Origin: Burkholderiaceae bacterium
GTDB lineage: Bacteria; Pseudomonadota; Gammaproteobacteria; Burkholderiales; Burkholderiaceae_B
Assembly (NCBI GenBank): GCA_021208885.1
Contig: JAJOJF010000022.1
Location: 62,001-126,000 of the forward strand
Direction of reading: 5' to 3'
Length of the DNA stretch: 64,000 nt
Under the pieces are notes generated by a model. The model was not told the DNA's origin. It saw only the letters and a list, made by a program, of their open reading frames with translations, and ran no database searches. How positions within the stretch are numbered: the first letter of the stretch is position 1; the number at the start of each line of letters is the position of its first letter. Positions 10,225 through 23,854 of the stretch are shown here, piece by piece. The position numbers and the translations under genes were made by a program.

Positions 10225-13200
10225 ATGAGGTTAAAGTCCGTGAGCCAAGCCGAAACATCTTCTGAAAACAAACACCCGTTCCCGTTGCTGCCACCGGTGA
10301 TCGACGCAGCCATGGAATATGCCGTTGACGCCTGGCAGCGAAGCGTGCTGACCGCTGACGTGATGCGCCAGCGAGGCAACCAATACCAGCGCCACATGGC
10401 CAAGCAGGCCCCTAATGTGCTGAGCATGAAGGCTGAGGTGGTGCTTGACGGTCGCACACTAGAGCGCCCGGTCAACTACGTGTTGACGCGTATCGCCCCA
10501 CCCAAATCGATGCCTGTTGATCCTATCAAGCGCCCATTCGTGGTGGTTGATCCACGTGCTGGCCATGGCCCTGGCATCGCCGGATTCAAGCCTGAGAGCG
10601 AAATCGGCGTGGCCATTGAAGCTGGCCACCCTTGTTACTTCATTGGATTTTTGCCCAAACCTGAGCCAGATCAAGGGGTTGAGGACGTGGTCTGGGCTGA
10701 AACCCGATTTATGGAAGAAGTCATCTCCCTGCACCCTGAAGCTGAAGGCAAGCCTGTCGTCATCGGCAACTGTCAGGCTGGCTGGCAGTTGATGATGGCC
10801 GCTGCCACACGCCCAGAGCTGTTTGGCCCAATCATCATTGCCGGTGCTCCACTGTCCTATTGGGCCGGCTGGCGTGGCAAAAACCCCATGCGCTACACCG
10901 GCGGCTTAACTGGTGGCTCATGGATGACCATGATGGCTAGCGACCTGGGTGGCGGGATGTTTGACGGTGCCAACCTCGTTCAGAATTTTGAAAACTTGAA
11001 CCCGGCCAACACATACTGGTCCAAGCAATACAACCTCTACGCCAACGTCGATACTGAAGCAGGCCGCTACCTGGGCTTTGAGCGTTGGTGGGGTGGTCAC
11101 GTATTTCTGAACGGCAAAGAGATTCAGTACATTGTTGACAACCTGTTCATCGGCAACAAGCTCTCGACTGCCCGTATGGTCAGCAAGGACGGCTTGCGTA
11201 TCGACTTGCGCAACATCCGCTCACCCATCATTGTGTTCTGCTCCAAGGGTGACAACATTACACCCCCGCCGCAGGCCCTCGGCTGGATCACAGATCTCTA
11301 TCAAACTGACAAAGAAGTGTTGGCTCACGGCCAGACCATTATTTACGCCGTGCACGAAAGCATTGGTCATTTGGGCATTTTTGTTTCGGGTGCGATCGCC
11401 AAAAAAGAGCATCGCGAATTCACCTGCAACATCGACATGATTGACGTGTTGCCAGCAGGCATTTACGAAGCAGTCATCCACGACAAAACCCCTGATACAC
11501 CCAATGCAGATCTGGCCTATGGTGACTATGTGCTGACGTTTGAACGTCGCCATTTGGCCGACATCGAAAAAATCGTGCAGCACCGCGAAGATGATGATCG
11601 GCGATTTGCGGCCGTCTCACGCCTGTCACAGGTCAATATCGGGCTTTACAAGTCCTTCATGCAGCCCTGGATCAAGGCAATCGCTACCCCACGAACCAGC
11701 GAAAGGTTGCAAAAGCTGCATCCCTTGCGTTTGCCGTACGAGACCATCTCAGACAAAAACCCCTGGATCGCAGCCCTTGCGCCTGTGGCAGTGCAGGTCA
11801 AAAACCATCGCAAACAAGCGGCACGCGACAATCCATTTGTGCAGATGGAGAAGCAGATTTCAAAATCGATCGAGTCTGCGCTTGAACTGTACGGCGAATG
11901 GCGTGACAACCTAATCGAACAGGTGTTCATGACAGTCTATGGTGCGCCATTGGTACAAGATATTGCCGGGCTTGGCGCCAAAGAGGGAGCGCCGCGTGAA
12001 CACCCGGGCGTTTCACCCGAGCACTTGGCGTTTGTAAAACGTCGCGTCACTGAACTGCGCAAGCTCGTTGACTGCGGCGGCATTCGCGAGGCCAGCATTC
12101 GGGTCATGATTTACATCGCCCAGGCGCAAGGCGGCATCGATGAGCGCAGCTTTAACCTGATTCGCCAGTTACGTGCGCATCAGGAAAACAAACTTACACT
12201 GCCCGCATTCAAGCGTATGGTGCGCGAGCAAGCCATGGTGATGGTTGTTGACCCTGAGGGATCGGTGAATGCCATCCCCACTTTGCTTAGCCATCACACC
12301 GCCGAGGAAATCAACAAAGCAGCCGAGTTTGTGACGCAGGTGGCCTTGGCCAGTGGGTCGCTGAACCAGACAGGCAAGCAACGCCTCGAGCAGGTCTGTC
12401 AGCTGTACACGCACGCAGCCAAAGAAGCGAAGATGCGGTCACGCAGCAACAGCAACGGAATGCAGGCATTGAATCTAAAGCGCGAGGAGCCGTTAGCTGC
12501 TAACGCAGCAACCGATGCTACGAAACCGGCTGCCAAACGAACCGCCCCCCGAAAGGTTCCTGCCAAAAAAACACCAACCAGCAAAACTGCCGCTAAAAAG
12601 GTTGCCAGCAAAGTGAACCCCGAGAGCAAACCGCACTACCATGAGCCGGTCAAGTTTGATGCACTGATCAAACGGGCTGCTGGCATTGAGCCTGGGGTTT
12701 GCGCGGTTGCTCATCCCTGTGACGAAACATCGTTGACAGCCGCTGTCCAAGCCGCTGAACTCGGTTTACTGACGCCTATTCTGATTGGCCCTAAAGCCAA
12801 AATCGAGTCAGTGGCTAAAGAGCACGGCCTAGATATCAGCAACCTAGCGCTCATCGATACCCCGCACAGCCATGCCTCTGCCGCACAGGCCGTGGCGCAA
12901 GTGCGTGCAGGCAAGGCAACATTGCTGATGAAAGGCAGCCTACACACTGATGAATTGATGCACGAAGTCGTGAAATCCGATACGGGACTGCGCACTGCAA
13001 GACGGCTTAGTCACGTTTTTGTGATGGATGTACCGACGTATGAAGAGCCTTTGTTTGTAACCGATGCTGCCATCAACATCGCCCCAGACCTGCTTTGCAA
13101 GGCAGACATCGTGCAAAACGCGATTGACCTGCACCTTGCCTTAGGTCTTGGGACACCACGTGTTGCTATTTTGTCGGCTGTCGAGCAAGTCAACCCAAAG

Positions 13201-13572
13201 ATTCCGAGCACGATCGAGGCGGCAGCGCTTTGCAAGATGGCTGATCGCGGCCAGATTACGGGCGGCATCCTTGATGGGCCATTGGCCATGGATAATGCCG
13301 TTAGCCCAGAGGCTGCCGAGATCAAGGGACTTATCTCACCGGTGGCCGGACGCGCTCAGGTGCTGGTAGTGCCAGACCTTGAGGCCGGCAATATGCTCGC
13401 CAAGAACCTGTCGTTTCTGTCAGGGGCTCATGCTGCCGGCATCGTGCTCGGAGCACGTGTACCGATCATTCTGACAAGCCGTGCTGACACCAAGCAAAGT
13501 CGACTGGCCTCCTGTGCGCTAGCAGTGCTTTATGCACATCACCAACACACCATGAAACCAGCCGTGGTTTGA
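10225..13572 (+). CDS. fusion protein: N-terminal DUF3141 (PHA synthase-like alpha/beta hydrolase) domain plus C-terminal phosphate acetyl/butyryltransferase domain
   Basis: N-terminal half has GNCQAG (G-x-C-x-G), CSKGDNITPP and ESIGHLGIF; C-terminal ~300 aa has PTA motifs (DGPLAMDNAVSPEAA, VPDLEAGNMLAK, GIVLGARVPIILTSRAD). Single uninterrupted ORF; ATG 10225 preferred. Confidence 0.85.
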   Translation: MRLKSVSQAETSSENKHPFPLLPPVIDAAMEYAVDAWQRSVLTADVMRQRGNQYQRHMAKQAPNVLSMKAEVVLDGRTLERPVNYVLTRIAPPKSMPVDPIKRPFVVVDPRAGHGPGIAGFKPESEIGVAIEAGHPCYFIGFLPKPEPDQGVEDVVWAETRFMEEVISLHPEAEGKPVVIGNCQAGWQLMMAAATRPELFGPIIIAGAPLSYWAGWRGKNPMRYTGGLTGGSWMTMMASDLGGGMFDGANLVQNFENLNPANTYWSKQYNLYANVDTEAGRYLGFERWWGGHVFLNGKEIQYIVDNLFIGNKLSTARMVSKDGLRIDLRNIRSPIIVFCSKGDNITPPPQALGWITDLYQTDKEVLAHGQTIIYAVHESIGHLGIFVSGAIAKKEHREFTCNIDMIDVLPAGIYEAVIHDKTPDTPNADLAYGDYVLTFERRHLADIEKIVQHREDDDRRFAAVSRLSQVNIGLYKSFMQPWIKAIATPRTSERLQKLHPLRLPYETISDKNPWIAALAPVAVQVKNHRKQAARDNPFVQMEKQISKSIESALELYGEWRDNLIEQVFMTVYGAPLVQDIAGLGAKEGAPREHPGVSPEHLAFVKRRVTELRKLVDCGGIREASIRVMIYIAQAQGGIDERSFNLIRQLRAHQENKLTLPAFKRMVREQAMVMVVDPEGSVNAIPTLLSHHTAEEINKAAEFVTQVALASGSLNQTGKQRLEQVCQLYTHAAKEAKMRSRSNSNGMQALNLKREEPLAANAATDATKPAAKRTAPRKVPAKKTPTSKTAAKKVASKVNPESKPHYHEPVKFDALIKRAAGIEPGVCAVAHPCDETSLTAAVQAAELGLLTPILIGPKAKIESVAKEHGLDISNLALIDTPHSHASAAQAVAQVRAGKATLLMKGSLHTDELMHEVVKSDTGLRTARRLSHVFVMDVPTYEEPLFVTDAAINIAPDLLCKADIVQNAIDLHLALGLGTPRVAILSAVEQVNPKIPSTIEAAALCKMADRGQITGGILDGPLAMDNAVSPEAAEIKGLISPVAGRAQVLVVPDLEAGNMLAKNLSFLSGAHAAGIVLGARVPIILTSRADTKQSRLASCALAVLYAHHQHTMKPAVV

Positions 13573-13593
13573 ATTGACGCAAACACGGATTAG

Positions 13594-14781
13594 CTATGCG
13601 CGTTGTTCCAATGCTGAGACGGCGGGCAAGGTTTTGCCTTCCAGGAACTCCAGGAATGCTCCACCACCAGTTGAGATGTAGCCCACCTTATCACTGATAC
13701 CGAACTTTGCTATTGCAGCCAAGGTGTCGCCACCACCTGCAATGGAAAATCCATCCGATTTGGCGATCGCCCGCGCCACGCCTTCAGTGCCATTGGCAAA
13801 TGCCTCGAACTCAAAGACACCAACAGGACCGTTCCAGACAATGGTGCCAGCTTTGGCCAGAATCCCAGCCAACTGTTCCGTGGTCTTGGGGCCAATGTCC
13901 AGAATCAGATCATCCGCAGCCACTGAATCAGCGGCTTTGACATCAGCCTTGGCCGCAGCGGAAAATGCTTTGGCTGTTACGACATCCACCGGAATTGGAA
14001 CTGCCGCCCCACGCGCTTTCATCATGTCAATGACAGCACGAGCTTGGTCTACCTGATCAGCTTCGGCCAAGGATTTACCAATCGGCAAGCCAGCAGCCAG
14101 CATAAAGGTGTTGGCGATGCCACCACCAACGATCAATTGGTCCACTTTCTGGGCTAGCGCTTGCAAAATAGATAGCTTGGTGGAGACTTTGGAGCCACCG
14201 ACAATTGCCACCATCGGTCGTTTGGGCGACTGCAGTGCTTTACCCAACGCTTCAAGTTCGGCTGCCAACAGTGGGCCAGCACAAGCCACAGGGGCTTTTA
14301 ATGCCAAGCCATGAGTGGTGGCTTCGGCGCGGTGAGCCGTGCCAAATGCATCATTGACGTAAACATCACAAAGCTTGGCCATTTTCTCGGCAAGTTCGGC
14401 GTTGTCTTTTTTCTCGCCAACATTGCAACGACAGTTCTCAAGCAGCACCACCTCACCGGCAGCGACTTCAACACCGTCGAGCCAGTTTTGTTGCAAGCGA
14501 ACAGGCTGACCAAGAAGCGTCTGCAAGTGTGCGGCTACAGGTGCCAGACTGTCTTCTGGCTTAACCTCACCTTCGGTCGGACGCCCGAGATGGGACGTGA
14601 CCATGACAGCAGCACCGGCATCAAGCGCTAGCTTGATGCCGGGCACTGAAGCACGAATTCGGGTGTCTTCGGTAATGTTGCCCCGATCGTCAAAGGGGAC
14701 ATTCAAGTCTGCCCGAATAAACACCCGCTTGTTTTTGAGCTCGCCTGAATCGGCGAGCTGCGCTAGCGTCTTGACTTTCAT
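13594..14781 (-). CDS. pgk: phosphoglycerate kinase
   Basis: [32 protein letters not shown]. Confidence 0.95.
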   Translation of the reverse strand: MKVKTLAQLADSGELKNKRVFIRADLNVPFDDRGNITEDTRIRASVPGIKLALDAGAAVMVTSHLGRPTEGEVKPEDSLAPVAAHLQTLLGQPVRLQQNWLDGVEVAAGEVVLLENCRCNVGEKKDNAELAEKMAKLCDVYVNDAFGTAHRAEATTHGLALKAPVACAGPLLAAELEALGKALQSPKRPMVAIVGGSKVSTKLSILQALAQKVDQLIVGGGIANTFMLAAGLPIGKSLAEADQVDQARAVIDMMKARGAAVPIPVDVVTAKAFSAAAKADVKAADSVAADDLILDIGPKTTEQLAGILAKAGTIVWNGPVGVFEFEAFANGTEGVARAIAKSDGFSIAGGGDTLAAIAKFGISDKVGYISTGGGAFLEFLEGKTLPAVSALEQRA

Positions 14782-14785
14782 CGGC

Positions 14786-17859
<3,074 letters not shown>

Positions 17860-18028
17860 GGCGGGCAAGATTTGCAAATAAAGTGGGCAGATAAGTTATG
17901 CGAACAGGTTGCGCAGACATTGATATCAAGCGTGCGTTTGAGCCTGAACGTCAGGGAAACCCCGGATTTTAACACCTGGGGCTGTCGATAGTACCGCCGT
18001 GCGGCCTGCTCGGTTAACATCTGCGCCC

Positions 18029-18766
18029 ATGAGCCCACCGAGATTCTTTTGCGAAACGCCGCTACAAGCCGACACCCAATTCCATTTGCCGGCCACGGTC
18101 AGTCATCACATTCGAGTGCGGCGGCTTAAAGCCGGGCAGCAGATTGTGCTGTTTGATGGGACCGGGATCGAAGCCACGGCCACGCTTGATTTCGACAAAT
18201 CAGGACAGGCCATTGCCACCATGGGCTCAACAGAATCAGTTGATAGAGAACTGCCCTACAGGCTTACCCTGGTGCAGGGGATAGCCAGTCAAGACCGCAT
18301 GGACTGGGTCATCGAGAAAGCTGTTGAACTTGGTGTCAGTTCGATGCTGCCGATAACCGCCAAACGGAGTGTGGTCAAACTCAGCGACGATCGCGCCGCT
18401 AAACGCACGGCTCAGTGGCGAAAGCAAGTTATCGCTGCCAGTGAACAGTGTGGCCGCAATCGACTGATGCAAATCCAGCCCCCCTGCTCGGTGGACCAGG
18501 CCATCGTGAGCCTTAAGACCGAGCCTATGCTGCTTTGTCACTTAAGTTCCGAGACGATTCGGCTTGATAACACAGCAATGTTGAACGCTATCACAGCAAG
18601 TAAAGCGGCCAGCATCATCGTAGGCCCGGAAGGCGGTTGGGAAAACGCCGAGGCAAAACGTTGGCTAGATGCCGGCGCATACCCAGTGTCTTTGGGGGAA
18701 CGCGTCTTAAGGACCGAGACGGCCGGTTTGGCAGCGGTTGCGGGGCTTGTCTGGCTTTTAAGTTAG
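18029..18766 (+). CDS. rsmE: 16S rRNA (uracil(1498)-N(3))-methyltransferase
   Basis: RFFCETPL...HHIRVRRLKAGQQIVLFDG; GPEGGWENAEAKRW; SLGERVLRTETAGLAAVA. Confidence 0.92.
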   Translation: MSPPRFFCETPLQADTQFHLPATVSHHIRVRRLKAGQQIVLFDGTGIEATATLDFDKSGQAIATMGSTESVDRELPYRLTLVQGIASQDRMDWVIEKAVELGVSSMLPITAKRSVVKLSDDRAAKRTAQWRKQVIAASEQCGRNRLMQIQPPCSVDQAIVSLKTEPMLLCHLSSETIRLDNTAMLNAITASKAASIIVGPEGGWENAEAKRWLDAGAYPVSLGERVLRTETAGLAAVAGLVWLLS

Positions 18767-18795
18767 CCAGGCGCTTATTTGCATCGCATGACTGC

Positions 18796-19269
18796 CTACT
18801 CTTCACTCCAGTTGTGAACGACGCCCGGTAAATCATCAGGGTGTTTGCCACCGTGCTCGATGCAGTAAACAAACACACGCCCGTTATCGGACGCACTATC
18901 GACGACATCATTCAGCACTTGCAGCAGCTGCGCCTGGTCACGTTCGATATCAGGATCGGCCGAATGCAGGTCTTTGAACACCAACACAAGGCCTGCCTTT
19001 TGATCTTCGATCGTATCAATCAGGCAATCGTATAGTCCTTCAAAGCTACCCCCAAAAAACTGAGGGTAGTCAACCGCCTTGACAACGGCTCGGAACAAGG
19101 CCGAGCGGTTACGCGCCTTGGAACAGTCCGCCTCACACCAAACCAACTCAGCACTTGATGCCAACTCACGAAAATCTTTGGCATGGGCTGCGCCCAGTTC
19201 GCCACCTTTCTTTAACAAATCTCGTAACTGCCGATCTGCCTGCTTGCTCATCGCCAGCCCCTTTATCAA
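18796..19269 (-). CDS. barstar-family (barnase inhibitor-like) protein
   Basis: DCSKARNRSALFRAVVKAVDYPQFFGGSFEGLYDCLID matches barstar architecture; true start may be MSKQADRQ. Confidence 0.75.
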   Translation of the reverse strand: MIKGLAMSKQADRQLRDLLKKGGELGAAHAKDFRELASSAELVWCEADCSKARNRSALFRAVVKAVDYPQFFGGSFEGLYDCLIDTIEDQKAGLVLVFKDLHSADPDIERDQAQLLQVLNDVVDSASDNGRVFVYCIEHGGKHPDDLPGVVHNWSEE

Positions 19270-19357
19270 TCCAACTCACATGCGCGAATCGTATCGACAT
19301 AACGAGCTGGAATCAATCACTCTTTGTGACATTTTGTGAGCGAGCCACATCGATCGC

Positions 19358-19382
19358 AAAAAAGCAACAGCCCGCATTGCTT
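19358..19382 (-). terminator. putative rho-independent terminator downstream of maeB
   Basis: Minus strand AAGCAA-TGCGGGCTG-TTGCTT followed by TTTT. Confidence 0.45.
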
Positions 19383-19401
19383 GCCAGTAGCCGCAAAACC
19401 C

Positions 19402-21699
19402 TTAATCCCTACTGGCCTGATGGTTGGCATGAACCACTGTCACCGCGGTCATGTTGACAATCCTTCTCACCGTGGCGCTCGATGTCAAAATATGAACCGG
19501 CGCATTAACGCCTAGCAAGAAGGGGCCGACTGCCACATTGCCACCCGCTGCTGTCTTGAGCAGGTTGTAGGCGATATTGCCAGCATCCACATTCGGACAT
19601 ACCACCAAATTCGCCGATCCTTTGAGCGTGGAGGTTGGCAAGATTTTTAAGCGCAATGCTTCGTCAAGCGCGCAATCGCCATGCATTTCGCCATCGACCT
19701 CAAGATCCGGGGCGCGCTCGCGAATCAATTCGAGCGCCTGGCGCATCTTCTCGCCAGACGCGCTGGAACCCGAGCCGAAATTCGAACGTGACAATAATGC
19801 CACCTTGGGAACCAGATTCAGACGCTGCATCTGTCGAGCTGCCGCCATGGTAAATGCCGCAACTTGCTCGGCAGTGGGATCCTCGTTGACATGCGTATCA
19901 ACAACTGCCAAGGTGTGATTGGGCAGCAACAATATGTTCATGGCTCCGTAGGTGGTCTCACCAGGAGCCAACCCAATCATCTGGTCGACATAGCGCAAGT
20001 GATCAGAAAACCCCCCTACCGTGCCACAGATCATGCCATCGGCATCACCGAGATGAACCATCATGGCACCAATGAGCGTTAAGCGACGGCGCATCTCCAC
20101 GCGCGCCATTTCCTTGGTCACACCACGGCGACACATGCGCTCCCAGTATGTTGTCCAGTACCGATTAAACCGGTCATCCCAGTCAGGATTGACAACTTCA
20201 ACATCTTCACCGAGCTTGATGCGCAGGCCATGCTTTTCGATACGGTCGGACAACACGGTGGGGCGACCCACCAGGATTGGTTTGGCCAACTTTTCATCAA
20301 CAACAACCTGCACGGCACGCAAAACACGCTCATCTTCGCCCTCGGTGAACACCACACGCGCCTTGCCACCGGCTTTGACAAATCCCTTGGCAGCAGAAAA
20401 TAGTGGCTTCATGAAGGCGCCAGACTGATAAACGAACTGCTCAAGCTGCTCGACGTAGCTATCGAGATCCTGAATAGGACGCAAAGCAACGCCCTCGTCC
20501 ATGGCTGCCTTGGCAACTGCAGGCGCAATTCGGGTAATCAGACGCGGATCAAATGGCTTGGGAATGAAATACTGTGAGCCAAACGAAACATCCCCCGTAC
20601 CGTAGGCTGCTTGAACCACCTCGCTTTGCTCCTCTTGAGCCAAACGACAAATAGCGTACACAGCAGCCTTCTCCATTCCTCGAGTAATCGTCGTCGCACC
20701 CACATCAAGAGCACCACGAAAGATGTACGGAAAGCACAACACATTGTTGACTTGGTTGGGATAGTCGGAACGACCGGTTGACATCACCACATCGTCACGC
20801 ACCGCATGCGCATCGGCCGGCAAAATCTCCGGGTTCGGGTTAGCCAAGGCCAAGATCAGGGGGCGTGGTGCCATCTGAGCCACCATGTCGGGCTTGAGCA
20901 CGCCACCAGCTGAAAGACCCAGAAACACATCGGCATCACCAATGACTTCAGCAAGCTTACGCGCCTCAGTCTTTTGGGCGAAGCGAGCCTTGTCAGGATC
21001 CATAAGCGTCTGACGCCCTTCATAGACCACACCCTCAATGTCGGTTACCCAAACGTTCTTGAGCGGCAAGCCCATGTCAACCATCAAATCCAGACACGCC
21101 AATGCAGCCGCGCCCGCACCTGACACCACGACTTTGACCTGATCAATCTCTTTGCCCACCACCTTCAGGCCATTGATAAAGGCCGCTGTCACGCAAATCG
21201 CCGTGCCATGCTGATCATCATGGAACACCGGAATATTCATGCGCTTACGCAACTCGCGCTCAACCATGAAACACTCTGGCGCTTTAATGTCTTCAAGATT
21301 GATGCCACCAAAGGTGGGCTCAAGGCCAGCAATAATTTCAACGAGCTTTTGTGGGTCTTGCTCATTGATCTCGATGTCAAACACATCGATCCCGGCAAAC
21401 TTCTTGAACAGAACTGCCTTGCCTTCCATGACCGGCTTGGATGCCAAAGCACCAATATTGCCCAAACCCAACACCGCCGTACCGTTGGTGATGACACCGA
21501 CCAGATTGCCACGCGCGGTGTAGCGCACAGCATTGGCCGGGTCCGCCACGATCTCCTCACACGCAGCCGCTACGCCTGGAGAGTACGCGAGCGCCAGATC
21601 TCGCTGGTTAGACAGCGTTTTGGTGGGGGCAATGGAGATTTTGCCAGGGCGACCCTGCTCGTGATAGAGCAAGGCGGATTTACGAAAGTTTTCGTCCAT
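19402..21699 (-). CDS. maeB: NADP-dependent malic enzyme with C-terminal phosphotransacetylase-like domain
   Basis: [16 protein letters not shown]...; C-terminal [25 protein letters not shown]-like domain; 765 aa. Confidence 0.92.
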   Translation of the reverse strand: MDENFRKSALLYHEQGRPGKISIAPTKTLSNQRDLALAYSPGVAAACEEIVADPANAVRYTARGNLVGVITNGTAVLGLGNIGALASKPVMEGKAVLFKKFAGIDVFDIEINEQDPQKLVEIIAGLEPTFGGINLEDIKAPECFMVERELRKRMNIPVFHDDQHGTAICVTAAFINGLKVVGKEIDQVKVVVSGAGAAALACLDLMVDMGLPLKNVWVTDIEGVVYEGRQTLMDPDKARFAQKTEARKLAEVIGDADVFLGLSAGGVLKPDMVAQMAPRPLILALANPNPEILPADAHAVRDDVVMSTGRSDYPNQVNNVLCFPYIFRGALDVGATTITRGMEKAAVYAICRLAQEEQSEVVQAAYGTGDVSFGSQYFIPKPFDPRLITRIAPAVAKAAMDEGVALRPIQDLDSYVEQLEQFVYQSGAFMKPLFSAAKGFVKAGGKARVVFTEGEDERVLRAVQVVVDEKLAKPILVGRPTVLSDRIEKHGLRIKLGEDVEVVNPDWDDRFNRYWTTYWERMCRRGVTKEMARVEMRRRLTLIGAMMVHLGDADGMICGTVGGFSDHLRYVDQMIGLAPGETTYGAMNILLLPNHTLAVVDTHVNEDPTAEQVAAFTMAAARQMQRLNLVPKVALLSRSNFGSGSSASGEKMRQALELIRERAPDLEVDGEMHGDCALDEALRLKILPTSTLKGSANLVVCPNVDAGNIAYNLLKTAAGGNVAVGPFLLGVNAPVHILTSSATVRRIVNMTAVTVVHANHQASRD

Positions 21700-21737
21700 G
21701 GAAGACCTAGTTTGTCAAAGAAAAACAAAAACTGATT

Positions 21738-22619
21738 CTATCTGGTTTGATCCGCAAGTGACACAAACACCCCTTGAGGGTCAACAGTCCTTTTTACCAG
21801 CTGGTCAAGCTCGGTCATCGTGCCACCAGTGACAGCGATGCCTGAGGTGCTACCAAGCACAGCCTCTGTTTTTTTGAAAGTTGCCGCAACCAGCCAGCCC
21901 AGCGCACCCGCATGGCCAATAAAAAAATGTGCCAGATTGACATGCTCCATGTCCATCAAGGCATCCAAATGGAAGCGCGAAGGCCAATGGCCTTGAGCCA
22001 AACAATCTTGTGCCTCGGGGCGCAGTGACAACTCAAAAAGCGTTGGCACGAGCTTTTGCGCCGCAAGCGATCCTAGCGGCTGGGCGTCATTGGCACCGAA
22101 GGCACCAAACACCTCGATCGTGCCATCTGGCAAGAGCCAATCGACACTGACCAACCCGTCTGCCAGCCCACTGCCTGTCAATGGCTGATAACGATAGGCA
22201 CTGGCATACCACTGCGCCAAATTCGTAATCTTTGGGCTTTCTGTTGCCTGGACCAAGCCCGCAGCCTGCATCACCGCCATTGGACATCCCGCGTCAACGC
22301 GCCACAAACCCGTATCACCCAATGGAATCAATGACCCCCAGGCACTACCCGCCTCGACTCGCAGCACAAATTTGCCTTGCTCAGACACCGGCAAATCTAG
22401 GCCATCAAGCGCCATCACTATTTGGTGGGTATGACACAGTTTCCTGGCCTTAATCACGTCATCAAGCGTTGCCGGTTTCAGGTGAGCGCTACGTTGCGTC
22501 ACAAGTTTGACCGTTCCTTGGCAGCAGCGTCGCAGCGTCACCACAAATTTGGACCACTCATCGTGGGCTGTCGCTTGACGCCCAAACAGAAAAGACCGGC
22601 GAGACGAAGAATCAGCCAC
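21738..22619 (-). CDS. degenerate FAD-binding (PCMH-like) protein, function unknown
   Basis: Weak glycolate-oxidase FAD-subunit-like layout (PATLDDVIKARKLCHTH...VLRVEAGSAWGSL); probable GTG start 22619 since the longer ORF (to 22667) overlaps the divergent gene. Confidence 0.5.
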   Translation of the reverse strand: MADSSSRRSFLFGRQATAHDEWSKFVVTLRRCCQGTVKLVTQRSAHLKPATLDDVIKARKLCHTHQIVMALDGLDLPVSEQGKFVLRVEAGSAWGSLIPLGDTGLWRVDAGCPMAVMQAAGLVQATESPKITNLAQWYASAYRYQPLTGSGLADGLVSVDWLLPDGTIEVFGAFGANDAQPLGSLAAQKLVPTLFELSLRPEAQDCLAQGHWPSRFHLDALMDMEHVNLAHFFIGHAGALGWLVAATFKKTEAVLGSTSGIAVTGGTMTELDQLVKRTVDPQGVFVSLADQTR

Positions 22620-22655
22620 TACAATTTCTCCAAATTCATTAGCCAGAGATGTTTC

Positions 22656-23819
22656 ATGACACCCCAACTAGCCCAGCGTTTGCAGCACACCCAAACTTTT
22701 CATGCCATGGAAATCTTCATGCGCACAATGGCGCTTCAAGCCCAAGGTCGCGACATCATTAGCCTGGGCATTGGCGAACCTGATTTCACAGCAGCTCCGG
22801 CGGTAGTGTCCGCAATGAAAGCGGCGGCCGACCAAGGGCTGGGCAAGTATGGACCCGCAGCCGGCATCATGCCACTGCGCCAAGCAATTGCACAATTTTA
22901 CGGCGAGCAACTCGGCGCCCAAGTTGATCCGAAGCGCATTATTGTCACCAATGGCGCGAGCGGCGCATTGCTTCTGGCAAGTCTGGCATTAATCAACCCT
23001 GGTCAGGAGGTGATCATGCCTGACCCTTGCTACCCTGCCAACAGCAACTTCATCATGGCGGCTGGCGGCGTGACCAAACTCGTACGCACAGAGGCGCAAA
23101 GCCAGTTTCAGCTGACTGCCGATGACATCACAGCCAACTGGACTGACCAAACAGCCGGCGTACTTATCGCATCACCCGGAAACCCAACAGGCACATCGAT
23201 TGAGCCCGAGCAGTTGCGAGAGATTATCAAGGTCGTGCACGCTCGATCCGGCTTTGTCATGATGGATGAAATCTATCTTGGGTTGTCTTACCGAGATGCA
23301 CGCCGCTCGGCATTAACCATTCATGACAATTTGATTATTCTGAATAGTTTTTCGAAATACTTTCACATGACTGGCTGGCGCTTAGGGTGGATGATTGTGC
23401 CGCCAGAGCTTGTCGCCCCCATCGAAAAACTAGCCTCGAGTCTCATGATTTGCCCACCCACGCTCGCTCAACATGGAGCGCTAGCCTGCTTTGAGCCCAA
23501 AACCATTGAACTGCTCGAGCACCGCCGCGAGGCGTTTCGTGCCAGGCGTGACTTTCTGGTTCAAGCGCTTGAATCAATCGGGTTCGACGTGCCAGCCAAG
23601 CCAGATGGCGCATTTTATGTTTACGCTGATATCAGCCGATTCAGTAACGACAGCGATCGGTTAGTTGACACGTTGCTAGACCAAGCCGGGGTAGCTTTGG
23701 TGCCTGGCATCGACTTTGGGCCAGCTCACGCCAAGTCCAAAGTGCGGCTGGCTTACACCATTGGCTTGGACAGGCTTGAAGAAGCAGTCGAACGCATGGA
23801 TCGCTGTTTGAACTGTTAG
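22656..23819 (+). CDS. pyridoxal phosphate-dependent class I/II aminotransferase
   Basis: DIISLGIGEPDFTAAPAVVSAMK; NSFSKYFHMTGWRLGWM PLP-lysine motif; ATG at 22656. Confidence 0.88.
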   Translation: MTPQLAQRLQHTQTFHAMEIFMRTMALQAQGRDIISLGIGEPDFTAAPAVVSAMKAAADQGLGKYGPAAGIMPLRQAIAQFYGEQLGAQVDPKRIIVTNGASGALLLASLALINPGQEVIMPDPCYPANSNFIMAAGGVTKLVRTEAQSQFQLTADDITANWTDQTAGVLIASPGNPTGTSIEPEQLREIIKVVHARSGFVMMDEIYLGLSYRDARRSALTIHDNLIILNSFSKYFHMTGWRLGWMIVPPELVAPIEKLASSLMICPPTLAQHGALACFEPKTIELLEHRREAFRARRDFLVQALESIGFDVPAKPDGAFYVYADISRFSNDSDRLVDTLLDQAGVALVPGIDFGPAHAKSKVRLAYTIGLDRLEEAVERMDRCLNC

Positions 23820-23854
23820 CCGCCAATCAAACCGCCGGCTGCTGATCCTGTGTT

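Noticed and set aside
19402-21699. MaeB malic enzyme-phosphotransacetylase domain fusion as novel
   Set aside because: This architecture is the well-known standard for MaeB-type malic enzymes
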